From assembly GCA_002105175.1 (NCBI GenBank), contig MCGE01000001.1:1612001-1676000 (forward strand): a DNA stretch of 64,000 bases. The letters are read 5' to 3'. The DNA is from Absidia repens (taxonomy: Eukaryota > Mucoromycota > Mucoromycetes > Mucorales > Cunninghamellaceae). Position 1 is the stretch's first letter. Each line of letters starts with the position of its first letter. This document shows positions 23,130 through 35,700 of the stretch, piece after piece. The notes beneath the pieces were generated by a model. It was given only the letters and a program-made list of their open reading frames with translations. It did not search any database and had not been told where the DNA came from. The position numbers and the translations under genes were made by a program.

Positions 23130-23540
23130 TTAAAAAATTCAATTCAGGCTCCGCACACATGGATTCTTATTTTTTTTTTTTTTTGGCTCTCTCTCTTCTC
23201 CTTTCTTTCTTCTTTTTTTTTTTTTTTTTTTTTCATGGAAGTCTGAATGATATGATGACAAGCCTCATTGGAATACTGGTGATCTAGGATTACTGTTAGA
23301 ATTTGAATTAGAGGCATTTTAAAAAATGCAAAACAAACATCATGGGGAAACTCTTTCATTTTGGATTCGTGATTTCCAACTTGCTCTATATTAGCCTTAT
23401 TGCAAAATAGTGCCATTAGCTTAGGTTAATATTAGTTGTCATTGTTTATATTGTATACATATATTATTAAACATGTCTTGTCTTTTTACCATTAATCTCT
23501 TTCATGCCTGTTGTTGTCTCGTTGAATGGGCATGAGTGAA
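23130..23540 (+). repeat. Dispersed repeat family R1, copy c
   Basis: Begins near 'ggctccgcacacatgg', has long T-runs, then 'aacatcatggggaaactc' and 'cattttggattcgtgattt', and ends with 'aaacatgtcttgtc' and 'catgcctgttgttgtctcg'. Closest relative is copy b at 19240. Confidence 0.65.
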
Positions 23541-24079
23541 ATCAGGTGTGTGTGTATTTATGTGTAGGAAAAAAGGCATGTGCTTGTGTAGATAAACAGC
23601 CCACCACAGAGTATTTTGACGTCAGTCTCCTCTGAATTTTGCACTTTGGTGGATTATATTGGATGACAACAGTGGTGCTAGTATTAATACCAATTATTCT
23701 GAGGCGGGGTTAAATATTGGAGACACAAAAGGAAAAAAAAATGTGGTGCCAATGATCCAGAAATGTCCGTGAACCAATATTTCAAAGTCATAGATGTAAA
23801 TTTAGGCAAGGAAGTTAGATAAGGATCTTAAATTAAGCTATTAGATAAGCTATACCCCCATCTCTCTTTGATAGATGAATAAAATACACCAGCCGCATAA
23901 CGCTGTTCCTGTTTATATTTACAATCGTATTACGCGGTGAAACGTTTATTGTCAAATAAAATAATATCCTTCGCATTTTCCATGGTACCCAATTTTTTTT
24001 TTTTTTTTTTTTTCGCTAAAATGCATCATAGCATATTACCCATATTACCGTTGCCAATGTACATAGCCCCCCCCCCACT

Positions 24080-24200
24080 AGCCAGAATGCTTCCCATGTT
24101 TTTAACATTTGATCACACGACCACATTTTACACATACATCCTGCTTTTTGCAAAAGTTCCAAAGGCATATGTTTATTGGATGATTAACAATGAATATCAT
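24080..24200 (-). promoter_or_regulatory. Conserved 3' UTR and poly(A) region of hydrolase-phosphatase A
   Basis: On the minus strand AATAAA (forward TTTATT at 24172-24177) lies about 165 bases after the stop. The flanking DNA, including 'gcaaaagttccaaa', is similar to the plus-strand sequence at 44140-44250 behind the paralogous gene, showing that the duplicated segment reached past the coding region. Confidence 0.6.
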
Positions 24201-24339
24201 AAATATGTCAATGTAAAATTTTCATACATTAAAAATAAACTACACTGTGTATTCTGCAAACTTAATGACTGATATAAGTGCTAAGAGGAAAAAATGGGTT
24301 ATAAAGGGAGCGAGGACCATCACCACCAACAATATTTGC

Positions 24340-24774
24340 TTAGGATGACGCTGTCACTTGGCCACGGTAGAATTGTTTTTGTTCAAATGGAATAGGAACC
24401 ACCATCAATTGTCGCAGTTCGTTGATTTCATCCACACTGATCCCGCATTCAGTTTGTACGTACATCTCAATGGATCCATACTGTTCTTTCAAGGATGCCA
24501 AGCAAATCTTCATTGCCTCGTATCTATCATTCACCCAATACATATATATATACAAATGGAAGAAATAAGTATTGTCGCTTTGGCAATCAGATACACACAC
24601 ACACACAAAGCCGACATTGTATAGACTTACGGAGCAGAGCACGTCAACTTCATTATTTCAACGGGAATCTTTATATGATCCGCATGACGTTGAACTTCTT
24701 CATCGCTCACTACATTATATATCCAGACAAACAATAAAAAATAAAAAAAAATCATTAATGTATGATATCACTGT

Positions 24775-24806
<32 letters not shown>

Positions 24807-26945
24807 ATCAAGACTTACGCCAGTAACCCAAGTTGCTCAGTGCATATTCTCTTGCAATGACTTCATCATCCACACCACATAGTCCAAGTAGTAACATGCA
24901 CCATAATCCAGTTCGGTCCTAGCCAAATAAATAATGAGGTCAGTCATCATCCATTATTTGATCTTGTTTTCCGTATACCTTGCCAGCAGTACAGTGGACG
25001 ACCATTGAGTTCCTTGTGTCGGGTTTGAATTCTTTGATGATATGATAGAGGACATTGCCAAATGGTTCCTTTCCATTTTCCAGTGTTTCCAAGTAAGCTA
25101 TAATAATAAAATATTAAATACGTACAACCAAGTCATTTTTGATTTTTGTCCAATCCGTACTACGCTCCATATTTATATAGGATGCTTACTTTTGGCCATT
25201 CCTGGAGGACCTGAGCAGAAGTTTTCCAAGGCGAGAGCCCAATTTTTCGGATCAAATTTTTTTGTTGCGTACACAGCATTCGGGAATAGCTTGATTCCTA
25301 ATTCAACACTACATGGGGAAATAAAAATAAAGCATGTTAGAAAAGACCATATACGTAGGTTTTTCAATGGTTCAATGGTCTCAGTAATAATAATAAAACT
25401 TACGGTAAACTTCCAAAGAGTTCCGCTTCAGGCTCTGATCTAAAATCAAACACAGCCTTGACATTGAGACCCTGTAGCACTTTGATCCCGTCTGGAGTAA
25501 TTTCACCAAGACTAAAATCATGCCCCCCCAAAAAAAAACAATGAGTGTAAGATGCTATTTCGTCTTTCTTTCGCTCTTTTGAAACTTACTGTCCACACCG
25601 GAAGATTGTTCGTTCACGGACATAGCCAGTACCATCCTTGACAAGCCATCCACCAAGATCACGAAAGTTTTTGACTCCTTGGACATCGATCCAACGAGGC
25701 ACAATCACACCAGAATGCAAGTTCATAGTGGTCATTTTTTCGTAGGCATCGTCTTCATGTTTGTTCAAATGGTCCACAATGGTCTTGACAACATCTTCAA
25801 AATGACCTGTAAAGTTATGGTCGGTATCGGGCAGTAAAGCCAGGGTATGGTTTGGAATCGCATTGGTGTACATGGCGGCATTATAAACAGGGACATTCTA
25901 TAAGAAGAAGAAGTTGTTTGTTTAGTAAAAAAAAAAAAAAAAAAAATGTATAGCGTACATTGTCGTTGATACCATGCACAGTCAAAACGCAGGTGGTAAG
26001 TGGCATGTTTTTCACTAAAAGTTTTAAATAAAAGGGTTAATGAGGGATGATGTTTTTCAATTTGGCATGTTTCCATTAATTGCTTACCGTAAGAATTATC
26101 CCATTTCGTGAATTTATCTACATCTTCACGCGTCACTTGGATCTTGGTAATACGGTTGTGTTGCTTGACTGGCCAATCAAAGTAGCCCTGTTTGTCCAAC
26201 AAAGCGTCGATTTCAGGGCACTTTTTGTCATCCATCTTGTATCGTCCAGAACAATTGATCACATGTGGAATTGGTTTTCTACAAGTAGCCGCATACTTGA
26301 GACATGCAATTGCACCTACCCAAAAAAAAAAAAGTGGGTGTTGAGGGGCGAGGTTTCATATTGATGGCACAACACCTAAAGATACACACAATGATTACAG
26401 CTTCTTACCTCGAGAATGACCAATGATGCCATAGACTTCGTATCCTTTCTTTTCAAAATGGGTGGCCACAGTGGCAATATCATCTGCATCTTCCTACCAA
26501 CAAAAAAAAAAAAAAAAAAAAAAAAAAGGAAGGAATCCCCGGTCGAGTCAGCTGTTGTTGAACAAAATGGGATGGCGCGAGGCCATTTTACCTTCATGTT
26601 GGCATAGCCTGGATTTCCGTCGCTTTCACCGTTGCCTCTAAAATCAAACCGGAAGCTACTGAAGGGAAGTTCTTGTGCAAGTAATCCAAAGAAGAGACTG
26701 TCCTTGTGTTCTTTATTGAGAGAGAGTCTATGGTGAGCCCTTGTATATCCATACTTGGCGACACATATATGCCCAAGCTTTTTATTTTTTATTTTTTTTT
26801 TTTATAAATTACCTAAATCGCCATGGCTGATGAAGACAATACGTGGTTGCTGGCGGCCAGTATCAACAGCAGACTTGATGTTCAAGATCCCAACAATGGA
26901 TTCACCTTGAGAATTGACGATGCTGAACTTGCCATTGGCTGCCAT
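24340..26945 (-). CDS. Alpha/beta-hydrolase fused to tyrosine-phosphatase-like domain, paralogue A
   Basis: Twelve minus-strand exons: 26945-26813, 26710-26592, 26493-26409, 26315-26088, 26014-25959, 25897-25590, 25511-25404, 25308-25190, 25097-24979, 24918-24819, 24709-24631, 24523-24340; 1638 nt, 545 aa. Residues 1-270 form an alpha/beta-hydrolase: HGDLEHKD, FRFDFRGNGESDG, nucleophile elbow GHSRG (Ser111), then VHGINDN with a candidate Asp and DTDHNF with a candidate His. The C-terminal part is a Y_phosphatase3-type domain: NFRDLGGW, then VKAVFDFRS and the P-loop HCTAGKDRTG, with Cys421 and Arg427 in CX5R. Both active sites look intact. Substrates are unknown; this phosphatase family acts on phosphotyrosine or phosphoinositides. 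No signal peptide or membrane segment. A second copy with the same exon pattern is at 41339-44001 on the other strand. Confidence 0.9.
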
Positions 26946-27249
26946 GATTATAAAAAAAAAAGTTTAAAAAAGAAAAGAGTGTGTCCAAAAATGTCGGCAT
27001 TTCAAAATGGAACATTTTATTTATAGTCAAAAATGCGCAAAGTCGCTTGGACCGTTGGGTGCGGGAATTACAGTAAATGGTGGGACAGACTATCGGACGT
27101 GAATTGTTTACAAGAGTTGACACGGACGCATACTTGAGACTGAGTACATGATCACTCACGTGGTGTGCAAGAAGAGGTAGTTGCACTGCGCATCTTCCGG
27201 AAACGGTCCAGAGTGGTGATTTTAATATACATAAGCCTACATCCCACTT

Positions 27250-27288
<39 letters not shown>

Positions 27289-27979
27289 GCTAGGCACAGC
27301 AAGCGGCAGCAAATCATTTTAATCTCGCAATCCAGCAAGAACGTAAAGTAGACCCTAATGTCTGCACTTTTTTATATTCAATTTCAAAATATTCTCACAC
27401 TTTGCAAACAATGGAACCGCCAGGTATGCCATAGGAAAACGAGAGGGGAATGGGGCGACTTTGCTGAAATGAATTGCATCTCCCTAGCCATTTTTGCATC
27501 TTCATAAACGTCCGCTTCGGGGGGGGGGTGAGCGCGTAGTCATAGATAAGCTAAAAGGAAAAAGAAAAAAAAAGTGTAGAATCTTCTATAACTGCGGATA
27601 CGCACCCAGCACGACCTAGATTTATTTATATGATTGGTAGTGCAGGAGTATGTATGTCTATTTTTGGTAGTAAATGATCTAAGGATGGGTCAATCCGTAC
27701 ACGGGACTTTAGAAGGGAGGAAGTGGTCATAGTGGGTGAACAAGAAAGCGACGTTTGGTAGTGCACTCACAAATAGCTACAGTAGCGCCATTGTTTAATA
27801 TATAATGGGTAATAGTATTGTTAATAGAAAAAATCATATTTTATTGAAGCATATTAGTAGATATCAAAAACAAAGGAAGAGATTCATTGTAACAAGTGAT
27901 GGATCTGTTGGTGGAAGTATGAGGGTTGATTAATGGGAAAATTGAAGAATGTTCAGCACTAATCTAGAAAGACAATTGT
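26946..27979. other. Intergenic and promoter region of hydrolase-phosphatase A
   Basis: Contains a T-run of about 38 bases at 27250-27287 and a G-run at 27520-27528. No coding exon was recognised. Confidence 0.4.
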
Positions 27980-28465
27980 ATAGTAGAAGCTGGAAGATAC
28001 TGCATAAGGCATGAGAAAGAGTATAAATGGATGTACTTTATTGAAGCATAACAACTGGGAACATCAATCTAAAGGGTCGATGGTAAATAAGGATCTATTG
28101 TACAAGACATGAGAGAGACTAATACAACATACTTCATTGAATCAAGTAAAAAGATAAACATTGTATTGAGTTGTAGATGCAACTATGGACAAACTAAGAC
28201 AACACTAAGCTAATGAAGACTCCAAAAAGTCAACTAATGATGGTTCTAAATCCTACATCCAAAATGAAAGGGTTTCCCCATGCATCTTGTAATCCCTGAG
28301 CTGAAACCCCTTCTAAACTAGTTCTGGCACTAATCTAAGCCCAACATTACCCCATAGAAGTTGAATGATGAAGAAAAAACGAAAGTAAAAAAGAGAAAGA
28401 AAAAGAAAGAGAGCGAAAAAGATAAAGCAGGCAAACCAAATATCAGGTGGGCGGGATTTAAATAT
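27980..28465 (-). repeat. Dispersed repeat family R1, copy d
   Basis: A nearly full-length copy on the minus strand: sub-repeats with 'tactttattgaagcataaca', the core 'gggtttccccatgcatcttg', an A/G-rich stretch (complement of the CT tract) and the end 'ggtgggcgggatttaaat'. It lies in the spacer downstream of possible minus-strand coding fragments. Confidence 0.7.
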
Positions 28466-28915
28466 TTTTTTTCGATCACCCTTTTTAATTGATGGAAAAA
28501 AAGGGGGGATTTTAGAAGGCCGTTGAACATAGCATGGATATATACATCAGAATAACTATACTATCTACAAAAAGGGTGCACTTGTTTCAGATTGATATCG
28601 TCATTGTGAATCCTTACTGTAATAAGACAGTTAAAAAAGATAGTGTTGCAATAATGATAATAATAAGAGACGATGTTTATTCAATGTATCATAATCAAAT
28701 CTATTCTAAAACATAAGCTAACTAAGCATCTAAAAAGCCAAACTAATCTTGATGCAGTCAGTCCTAATTCTCTACCGAGAGATTGATGGCAGTCATAATA
28801 GTTGACAGTACAATAAAGATAGGTGTTGTTCTTGTTCCACAGAATAGCATGCTAACAAAAAACCGAAACCAAAGATCTAACTATCCATTGTTGATAAATT
28901 CCCAATCATTGGACG

Positions 28916-29207
28916 TCATTTCTTGAGCGTATTCCCATCAGCGAGGACGAAATCGGGGACAATCTGATCGACCATTGCTCCGTTTTTTTTTGTATAATAT
29001 CATCACTATAACCCACCTCCCCCAAAAAGAAAGAAATTTTGTTGAGGAGATGTCCTGACCCTTGGTCATCTATCGTAACAATCTTTCTTTCTTTTTTTTT
29101 TTTTTTTTGTTTACCTTCGCGGCCATATCGCTTTGTGAATAAATAAAATGGTTTTCACTGTATCGCTTAACCTCGTTGATACCTTCCAAAAAGTGCGACA
29201 GGTAGTT
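28916..29207 (-). pseudogene. Coding-like fragments of an unrecognised minus-strand gene
   Basis: At 29207-29115 an exon-like segment flanked by a CAACAG acceptor and a GTAAAC donor is open in phase 0 at both ends and reads HFLEGINEVKRYSENHF, then SQSDMAAK. At about 28982-28916 a further open piece reads MVDQIVPDFVLADGNTLKK and stops at TGA. A weaker piece further up (about 29290-29400) contains MDGTRQWIDWQG. No consistent join with a start codon was found, so this may be a gene with missed exons or a decaying copy. No family is recognised. Confidence 0.35.
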
Positions 29208-30411
29208 CTGTTGTGATGTGTATCAGCGTCCGAATACGTCGTCTCTCCGTTTTCTAGTCCATTTGGTGTTGCAAACTAAGTATGTGATATAACCCCGGAC
29301 ACACATATATGCCCCTTGCCAATCAATCCATTGTCGGGTCCCATCCATTGGAATCGCATCGAGTATTGTTTTGAGATTTGATTTGCGTAAAAAAAAAAAA
29401 AACCTGATTTTGCGGTGAGATCTAATACAAGAAAAAATCAATGCCATTCAATACCATCACCATTTTTGCTACCCCTGCCTCCCCCCCCACTTTTCTTATT
29501 ACTTACAGATAACAGATACCAAAAACTAAATAAATAAGGAGGCAGATATTCTGCCGTATCAAACGAACTGGACGTTAAACAGTAAAAGCTATTGATGCAC
29601 CTTCCATGTTAGTGTTCGGCAAGAGGTATCCGATGAGCTACGTGAGAGTTTCGTAAACTTCAATGGTGAACATCCAATGCATAGAAACGGAGACAACAAT
29701 AATACATATTTATAGTCTATTATAACACACAGAAGATAATAAAAAGGCGATTAGTATTTTCATTATGGAAATGGTGAGGATAATAATGGATGGAAAGTTA
29801 ATACCTAGGCTCAATAAGGAAGGTTGTTGTATCGTATCGTATCATATCGTACCCAGGGTGTACTCGTTTTCTTCCCCAAAAACAAAGCAATGTATAGGAG
29901 ACAATGTATGATCTTGTAAAAATAAAATAAAATAAACGTTGCTTATTGTGCGTTTTATTTGAAAAAAGGAGAAAAAGGAGGGGGGGAAGAAAAAGTTTCT
30001 TTTTTAAGGTTTCTTCAAGCCCGCCGTGAGCGGAATTTCAACATGTGCCATGATTGATGATGATGATGATCTTTTTCAGGCCTCCTCGTTTACAGAAGAC
30101 GTTTCTTCTAGAAAAAAAGAAATCGTAGTCATTTCTGCTTTTCAGTACGCTCCAAAAAAGAAGGACTTTCTCAGTAAATCATAGTATGATCAAGTTGCAT
30201 CATAATGAAGGAAAAGAATAATACAGTACATTCTGAGGAGTCTACTGACAATGAACAGAAATTAACAAGTTGCATATAACACATTATACACCACACAGAC
30301 AAGATTAAAAAAATACTGGTACTGTAGGAAATTCCTTCTACATGTGTTTCATTTACATATCAATGATGATATGCTATGCCAAGTTATTAGAAATGCTTGC
30401 AAGGAGGGGAC

Positions 30412-30444
<33 letters not shown>

Positions 30445-30624
30445 AGCAAGTCAAAATTCCCCTCTCCTTTCCCTGACAAGCAAAAAGCACACACTCTCTC
30501 ATTGTCTCCTTTTCATTACCATGATGCTCTCTCGTTGTTACTTATTTATATTCAACTTTAACTGTATATCATTTTCTCTTTTCTTTTCTTTTCTCTCACT
30601 CTCCACTTTACCCGCTGTTTTCAA
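29208..30624. other. Intergenic DNA, promoter of the aspartic protease
   Basis: AT-rich with a 32-base A-run at about 30414-30442. A tiny open piece ending ETSSVNEEA on the minus strand (30107-30076) could be a last exon but nothing joins to it. CT-rich DNA at 30570-30620 precedes the protease start. Confidence 0.4.
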
Positions 30625-32485
30625 ATGTTACTTTCTTTGATACCGATTGTATTATTATTGATCCATGGCCAGCTTTTGTCTGGGCTTGAAATTCCAGGAC
30701 TCGAAAGTCAAATCCTGAAATTTCCTTCAGTGGAAGATGTTTTGAAGATCCCATTGCATTTTGTGGGTGGTGTGGTAAGCAAAAAACAAAAACAAAAAAA
30801 AAACAAAAAAAAAAAAATAAAATAAATGAGGGAATCGATGGCTGATTCATCCTATTATATGCATATAGCCTACTCTTTCATTTGGTGTCGGTACACCTAC
30901 CCAGCCTGTCACCGGTGTGTTTGACACTGGATCCTTAATGACGTGGATTATGTCTGACCAGTGCAATTCGTCAGTCTGCACTGGCGTCGCTAATAAGTTC
31001 CATAGGAAGGAATCAAGTACGAATCATGATTTAGGCTATACTATTGAAATCGATTATATTGATGGTAGCTCGGTCCGCCTACTTCCTGAATTGGTATTGT
31101 AAAAAAAAAAAAAAAAATCGTCCATATGTTCCTCTGTAAGAAATGATATTAACTTCCTTTTTTTTTTTTTATTCCTCCTGATTTCATTTCAATGATGATA
31201 GGATAAACTTACATTGCTGGATGACATTGTGATTCCCGAGCATTTGATGGCTGAAGCGATCGAAGTTTATTATCCAAAGACATATCCAACATCTGCAAGT
31301 ACGTTAATTGGAGGGGCGTTTTACAGTCATTCCCTTATTTAGGTACTGATTTTTCATTATTATTATATTATTAGATGGCCGATTAGGTGTCGGAGATTTT
31401 GGTGCATTTATAAAATATGTAGCCAACCTAGAAGGTAAGTAAATTATATAAAAAAAAATAAATCGAGTTGATGTACATTATACTTACTTATTTTTTATTC
31501 TAAAAAAAAAAAATGTAGGTGTCATTAAGGATAAGACTGGGTTACTCAAAGGAATTCTGACTCGAGCAGGTATGCATATCATACAGGCAACTCTTTGGGA
31601 GAGATGACATAATTTATTTATTTTATTATAATAGTTGGAGATGATCGAACAGCTACCGGTTATGCAGCGTCAGGATCACCAGATTTCAAAAAACGGGACG
31701 GGGTGCACGCACCTTTCTATTGGACACTTGGTAGCGATCCCTCCATGCATGACGAAAGTGACAAATTGTATAATTTACGGCTTATGTCACCGTCGGCAAA
31801 AGTATTGTCTCCCTACTGGAAATTACCTTTACATGGCATCAAGTTGGTGGGACAAGTCGAAAATGCAGTCAATGATACAAAGAAAGAAGACCAGCCCACT
31901 CAAAAGAAAGCATCATTATTATCATCACCACTGATCAAACGTGCGCCGTCGCCGTCGCCGTCATCATCTTCTTCATCTTCCTCAGAATTACTTCTTCGAC
32001 TTGATTTACCAAATTCAGCTTACGGCAGTATTGACAGTAGTACGCCTTATCTTCATTTACCACGTAAGCTCTCTCAAGCATTGAATCAAAAACTCGGTGC
32101 GGAATATGATTCGTCGCTTGAATTATACACGATCCCTTGTGACCGCAAAGCCGATGGCGCCCCCTTGCTTGTGTTTGAATTCGAAGGTGTGGACGCTTTA
32201 TTGCCTGCGCATCAGTACATTATCAAGAAAAATCAAAAATGTCATACTGCTATTTTGGATAATATCAAGAGCAAGAATAATAATGATGATGAGGATGAAG
32301 ATCAAATCCATTTAGGGGGGCCATTTTTTAGATCCTATTACATTGAATATTATACTGCCGAAAGAAAAGTGGCGATCGCTGAAAGTCCTGCCAAGCTTGG
32401 ATTGCTGCGTGAAACTTCCGTGGATGGGTCATATCATTTGACTAGTTTGATTGACAAGGGTTTGGATGTCTTATCTAGCGTCTAG
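30625..32485 (+). CDS. Secreted pepsin-like aspartic protease, divergent second motif
   Basis: Six exons: 30625-30774, 30869-31093, 31202-31298, 31375-31434, 31519-31569, 31635-32485; 1434 nt, 477 aa. The first 20 residues (MLLSLIPIVLLLIHGQ...) are a signal peptide, followed by a short propeptide-like stretch. Typical A1 features: LSFGVGTPTQPVTGVFDTGS with Asp69 in DTG, a YIDGSS flap-like segment, and a C-terminal lobe that ends the domain. The second catalytic motif, normally D-T/S-G-T/S, reads IDSSTP around Asp328, so Gly is replaced by Ser. A Lys/Ser-rich insert (PSPSPSSSSSS...) sits between the lobes. The enzyme would be secreted or vacuolar. Next gene starts 276 bases downstream on the same strand. 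AATAAA at about 32729. Confidence 0.85.
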
Positions 32486-32761
32486 TGGCTCTCTCTCTCT
32501 TTTTTTATTTTTATTTTACCCCTTTCTTTTCAGGAACCCATTTTGTAGATTTAAACTCCGTACTAGTATTTCTTTTTTTCTTTTTGACAGCTTTAGACTC
32601 CTTATTGCTATTCATCCCCCCCTTACTTCCTTTCTTTTTTCTTTTTATTTTTTCTTTACTTTTTTTTTTATTCTTTTTTTTTCCCCTTCCCCCCCTCTTT
32701 TTTTTTTTTACTTACTTTTTGATTTTACAATAAAAAAAAAAAAGAACAACAATTTTTTTGG

Positions 32762-35700
32762 ATGTCACTTCAACGACAAATTTCGAATGAAGAAACGTCT
32801 ATATTTGAGCCCAGGATGAAAGGCATCGCCTTGCCAGGCTTATCAACTGTACATTTAAATCAAGATGCTATTTATATTTTTGGTGGGGGACAAAGTAATA
32901 TATGGCACTTGAATACATCACGGATCAACGACGAATATTCTGAACAACAATGGGCCACCACAACAGCAACGAATATTTCCGCCAATTGGATGTATGCATC
33001 ACCTGGTTTACCATGGCAATCGTCGAATAAAACTAGAGAGGCTAATTATACTCAATTTTTAGTGGTGGGCACGGCACAACCAAATGATACCTTTTTAACC
33101 TTGGAAGTATTTGACACTATCTCACGGTCATGGCAAAAGGTGAACGTCAACACCAATAATGATGATAATAACGATAATGACGGCAACAACGACGACAAAT
33201 CAAATAGTGTACAACAGCAACCCTTAGCGTGTCAACATCACTCCTCCTTTTTCTTGGATGATCAACAACGGGTACTCGTATATGGCGGTGAAAACAGTAC
33301 ACACGCCATGACGCATTTTTGGTCGTACGCCATTCAAACGCACCAATGGACGCCCATCGACTTACCATCCAATGCTCTGCGATGTGGCCATTCAGCTAAT
33401 TTACTTGATGATGGTTATAGGATTGCCATTCTAGGCGGATTTTTAGTGGAAAAATATCAATTACTCAATAACAATGGGGCACCTCGGGTCTTGGCAAATA
33501 TGTCCAGTGTGCTTCTCTACGACTCATTGGCCAGTCAATGGTCTGAACAGTCTACTGTTGGTTCTTACCCTAAGCCAAGGGCATATCACACCACAGTCAA
33601 AAGTAAGACATCTTGTATCTTATTTTTTTTTTCTTTTTCGTCGCAAATTATTAATTTCCTTTTCCATTTTTTTATAGGTACAGACAACTCGCTCATTGTT
33701 GTCGGAGGTAGAACATTTTAAAAATGTGGGGTGGGTTCGATCTTTTTTTTTATTTTTTTATTTTATTTTTAATTTTTGGTAGGCCAAGATGGAACCCCTC
33801 CCCCTTATCAAGCATATTTATCATCCAATGGCCAGTTTCAAGATATGGTGGCGATACTGAACACAACAACTTGGCAATGGCAGACAGTACCGGGGACGTC
33901 GACCATGGAACAACCATTACCTCAATCAAAAGCAACAGGGCTGATGGTGGACGACCACACTTTACTCTATAGTTTTGGCACAACGTATCAAACAATTTAC
34001 AGTGGATTATATCTCTTCGATACTCGTTCAAACGCTTGGATCTCTTCAGGAAGCGAACGGATCGACTCGAATGGCAACGGAATCGCAGTGGAACAAAACG
34101 TCTCCTCAAATGGTGGATACTCCGAAACGCGTCATGAGATTCACATTATAGTAGCATGTATAGGCTCGCTCTGCTTTGTGGCTGTCTTGATTTTATTGTA
34201 TCGAATGAAATTTCAGTGGAAACGGAAATTGCTCAGTGGTTTGTCTTTATTCAAAAAACAGATATGGAAACCTAGGTATGCATACTACTGCATTTATAGT
34301 TACTGATGTGGGTGGGTCAACTAACCAGTTCCTTAATACCATCTTAGGATTGGTGAACCTTCTTGGACAGAAACAGTACGTTTGACTCTGATGCTAGCAT
34401 ACGTCTGCTTCTTCTTATTCCTAATTCTCTGTTTGGTGGACCAAGTGGTGAATAGTCCTATCATTGATCAACTCTCTTATATTGAAAACCCAAGTGCCAC
34501 CGTTACTGCACCAGGTACATTTTAAATATACCTTTTGTTAATCGATGTGACAAATCATACTTACCTACCGTGCTTTAGATATACGATTTTGTTTGGACGA
34601 TGAACATACTGTGCTTCGCTGCGGGACAGATCTTGGTATGCAATGCTCGGAGTATCTGATTCCCATGTCAACCCTGGCCGTGCATCATCGGCGACACCGA
34701 AATCCTTACTGCTACTTATTCCGGCCACCTCCATCCTTCCGATTGGGCCAAACTTCCGATCGCCTGGCAAGCAATGGATCCTATCTCAAGTTTGATTATT
34801 ATTTTGGTCAACCAACTCAAGTAGAGGCGGCATTTTACCATCCGCGGCATAACCCCAACCTGGCTGTTTACTCCATCCCAGCTCACCAAGACCAACAACA
34901 ACATTACCCTTTTACTTGGAACGATCCGCTGGAAGAAATGGCGTTCCTGTCGTCTGAAAAAAAGGGCTCATCTTTATCAACCAATATCTACCAACTGGAT
35001 GTGAATGTGGTATCATCTGGCAGTTACGAACTCCTTCAACGTGTGACGCTACTGGATACGTTTTGGAACTATGTGGGCTTTTCACCAGATGTGGATACGT
35101 TTTACGAAATCGATACCAAAGTGCAATCCGAGACGGGACGCTCTGATTATTCTAGCAATCCTCGACCGCTTGGTTCCTTCCATGTGTTTCCTATGCATTA
35201 CGAAATCAAAACCCTCCATGAACAACGTGCTTTCGCCCTTGTCAATGCCACAGGTGTGTTTGGTGGTTTGTTTGGTTTACTTGTTAGTTTTCAAGCACTT
35301 TTATTTGGCTATCGTCCTCGCAGTCCTCTCGGTGTGGTGCATCGTTGGTCCATCGGCGATATGAAGCGGTCGTTACTCCATGGGTTGCAGAAAAGCTTTG
35401 TGCCTCAGAATACAAACGTGCCCATTGTCCATCCGATGCGTGACGAAACGATCATGTCCACAAGTAGGGAGCGGTCCATGATGGAACGAAAATCAACGGC
35501 GGCAACAACCATGACAACAAAAAAACTATCCACCACTGCTCAGTTATCAACATCACCATCACCACCTCCACCACCTGTTCCTCCGCTGCCATCGACCCCT
35601 TCCACATCTTCAGCGACCCCATCTCCACCTACACTCTCGCCATCGCCATCGATACCGCCGACATACCCTGCTGCCACACTTACACGGGCTTCACCCATGC

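Noticed and set aside
32485..32733. Hydrophobic 82-codon frame before the kelch gene, as a possible signal-peptide exon
   Set aside because: It begins with GTG inside the upstream stop region and is simply a translated T-rich tract; no donor links it convincingly to 32762.
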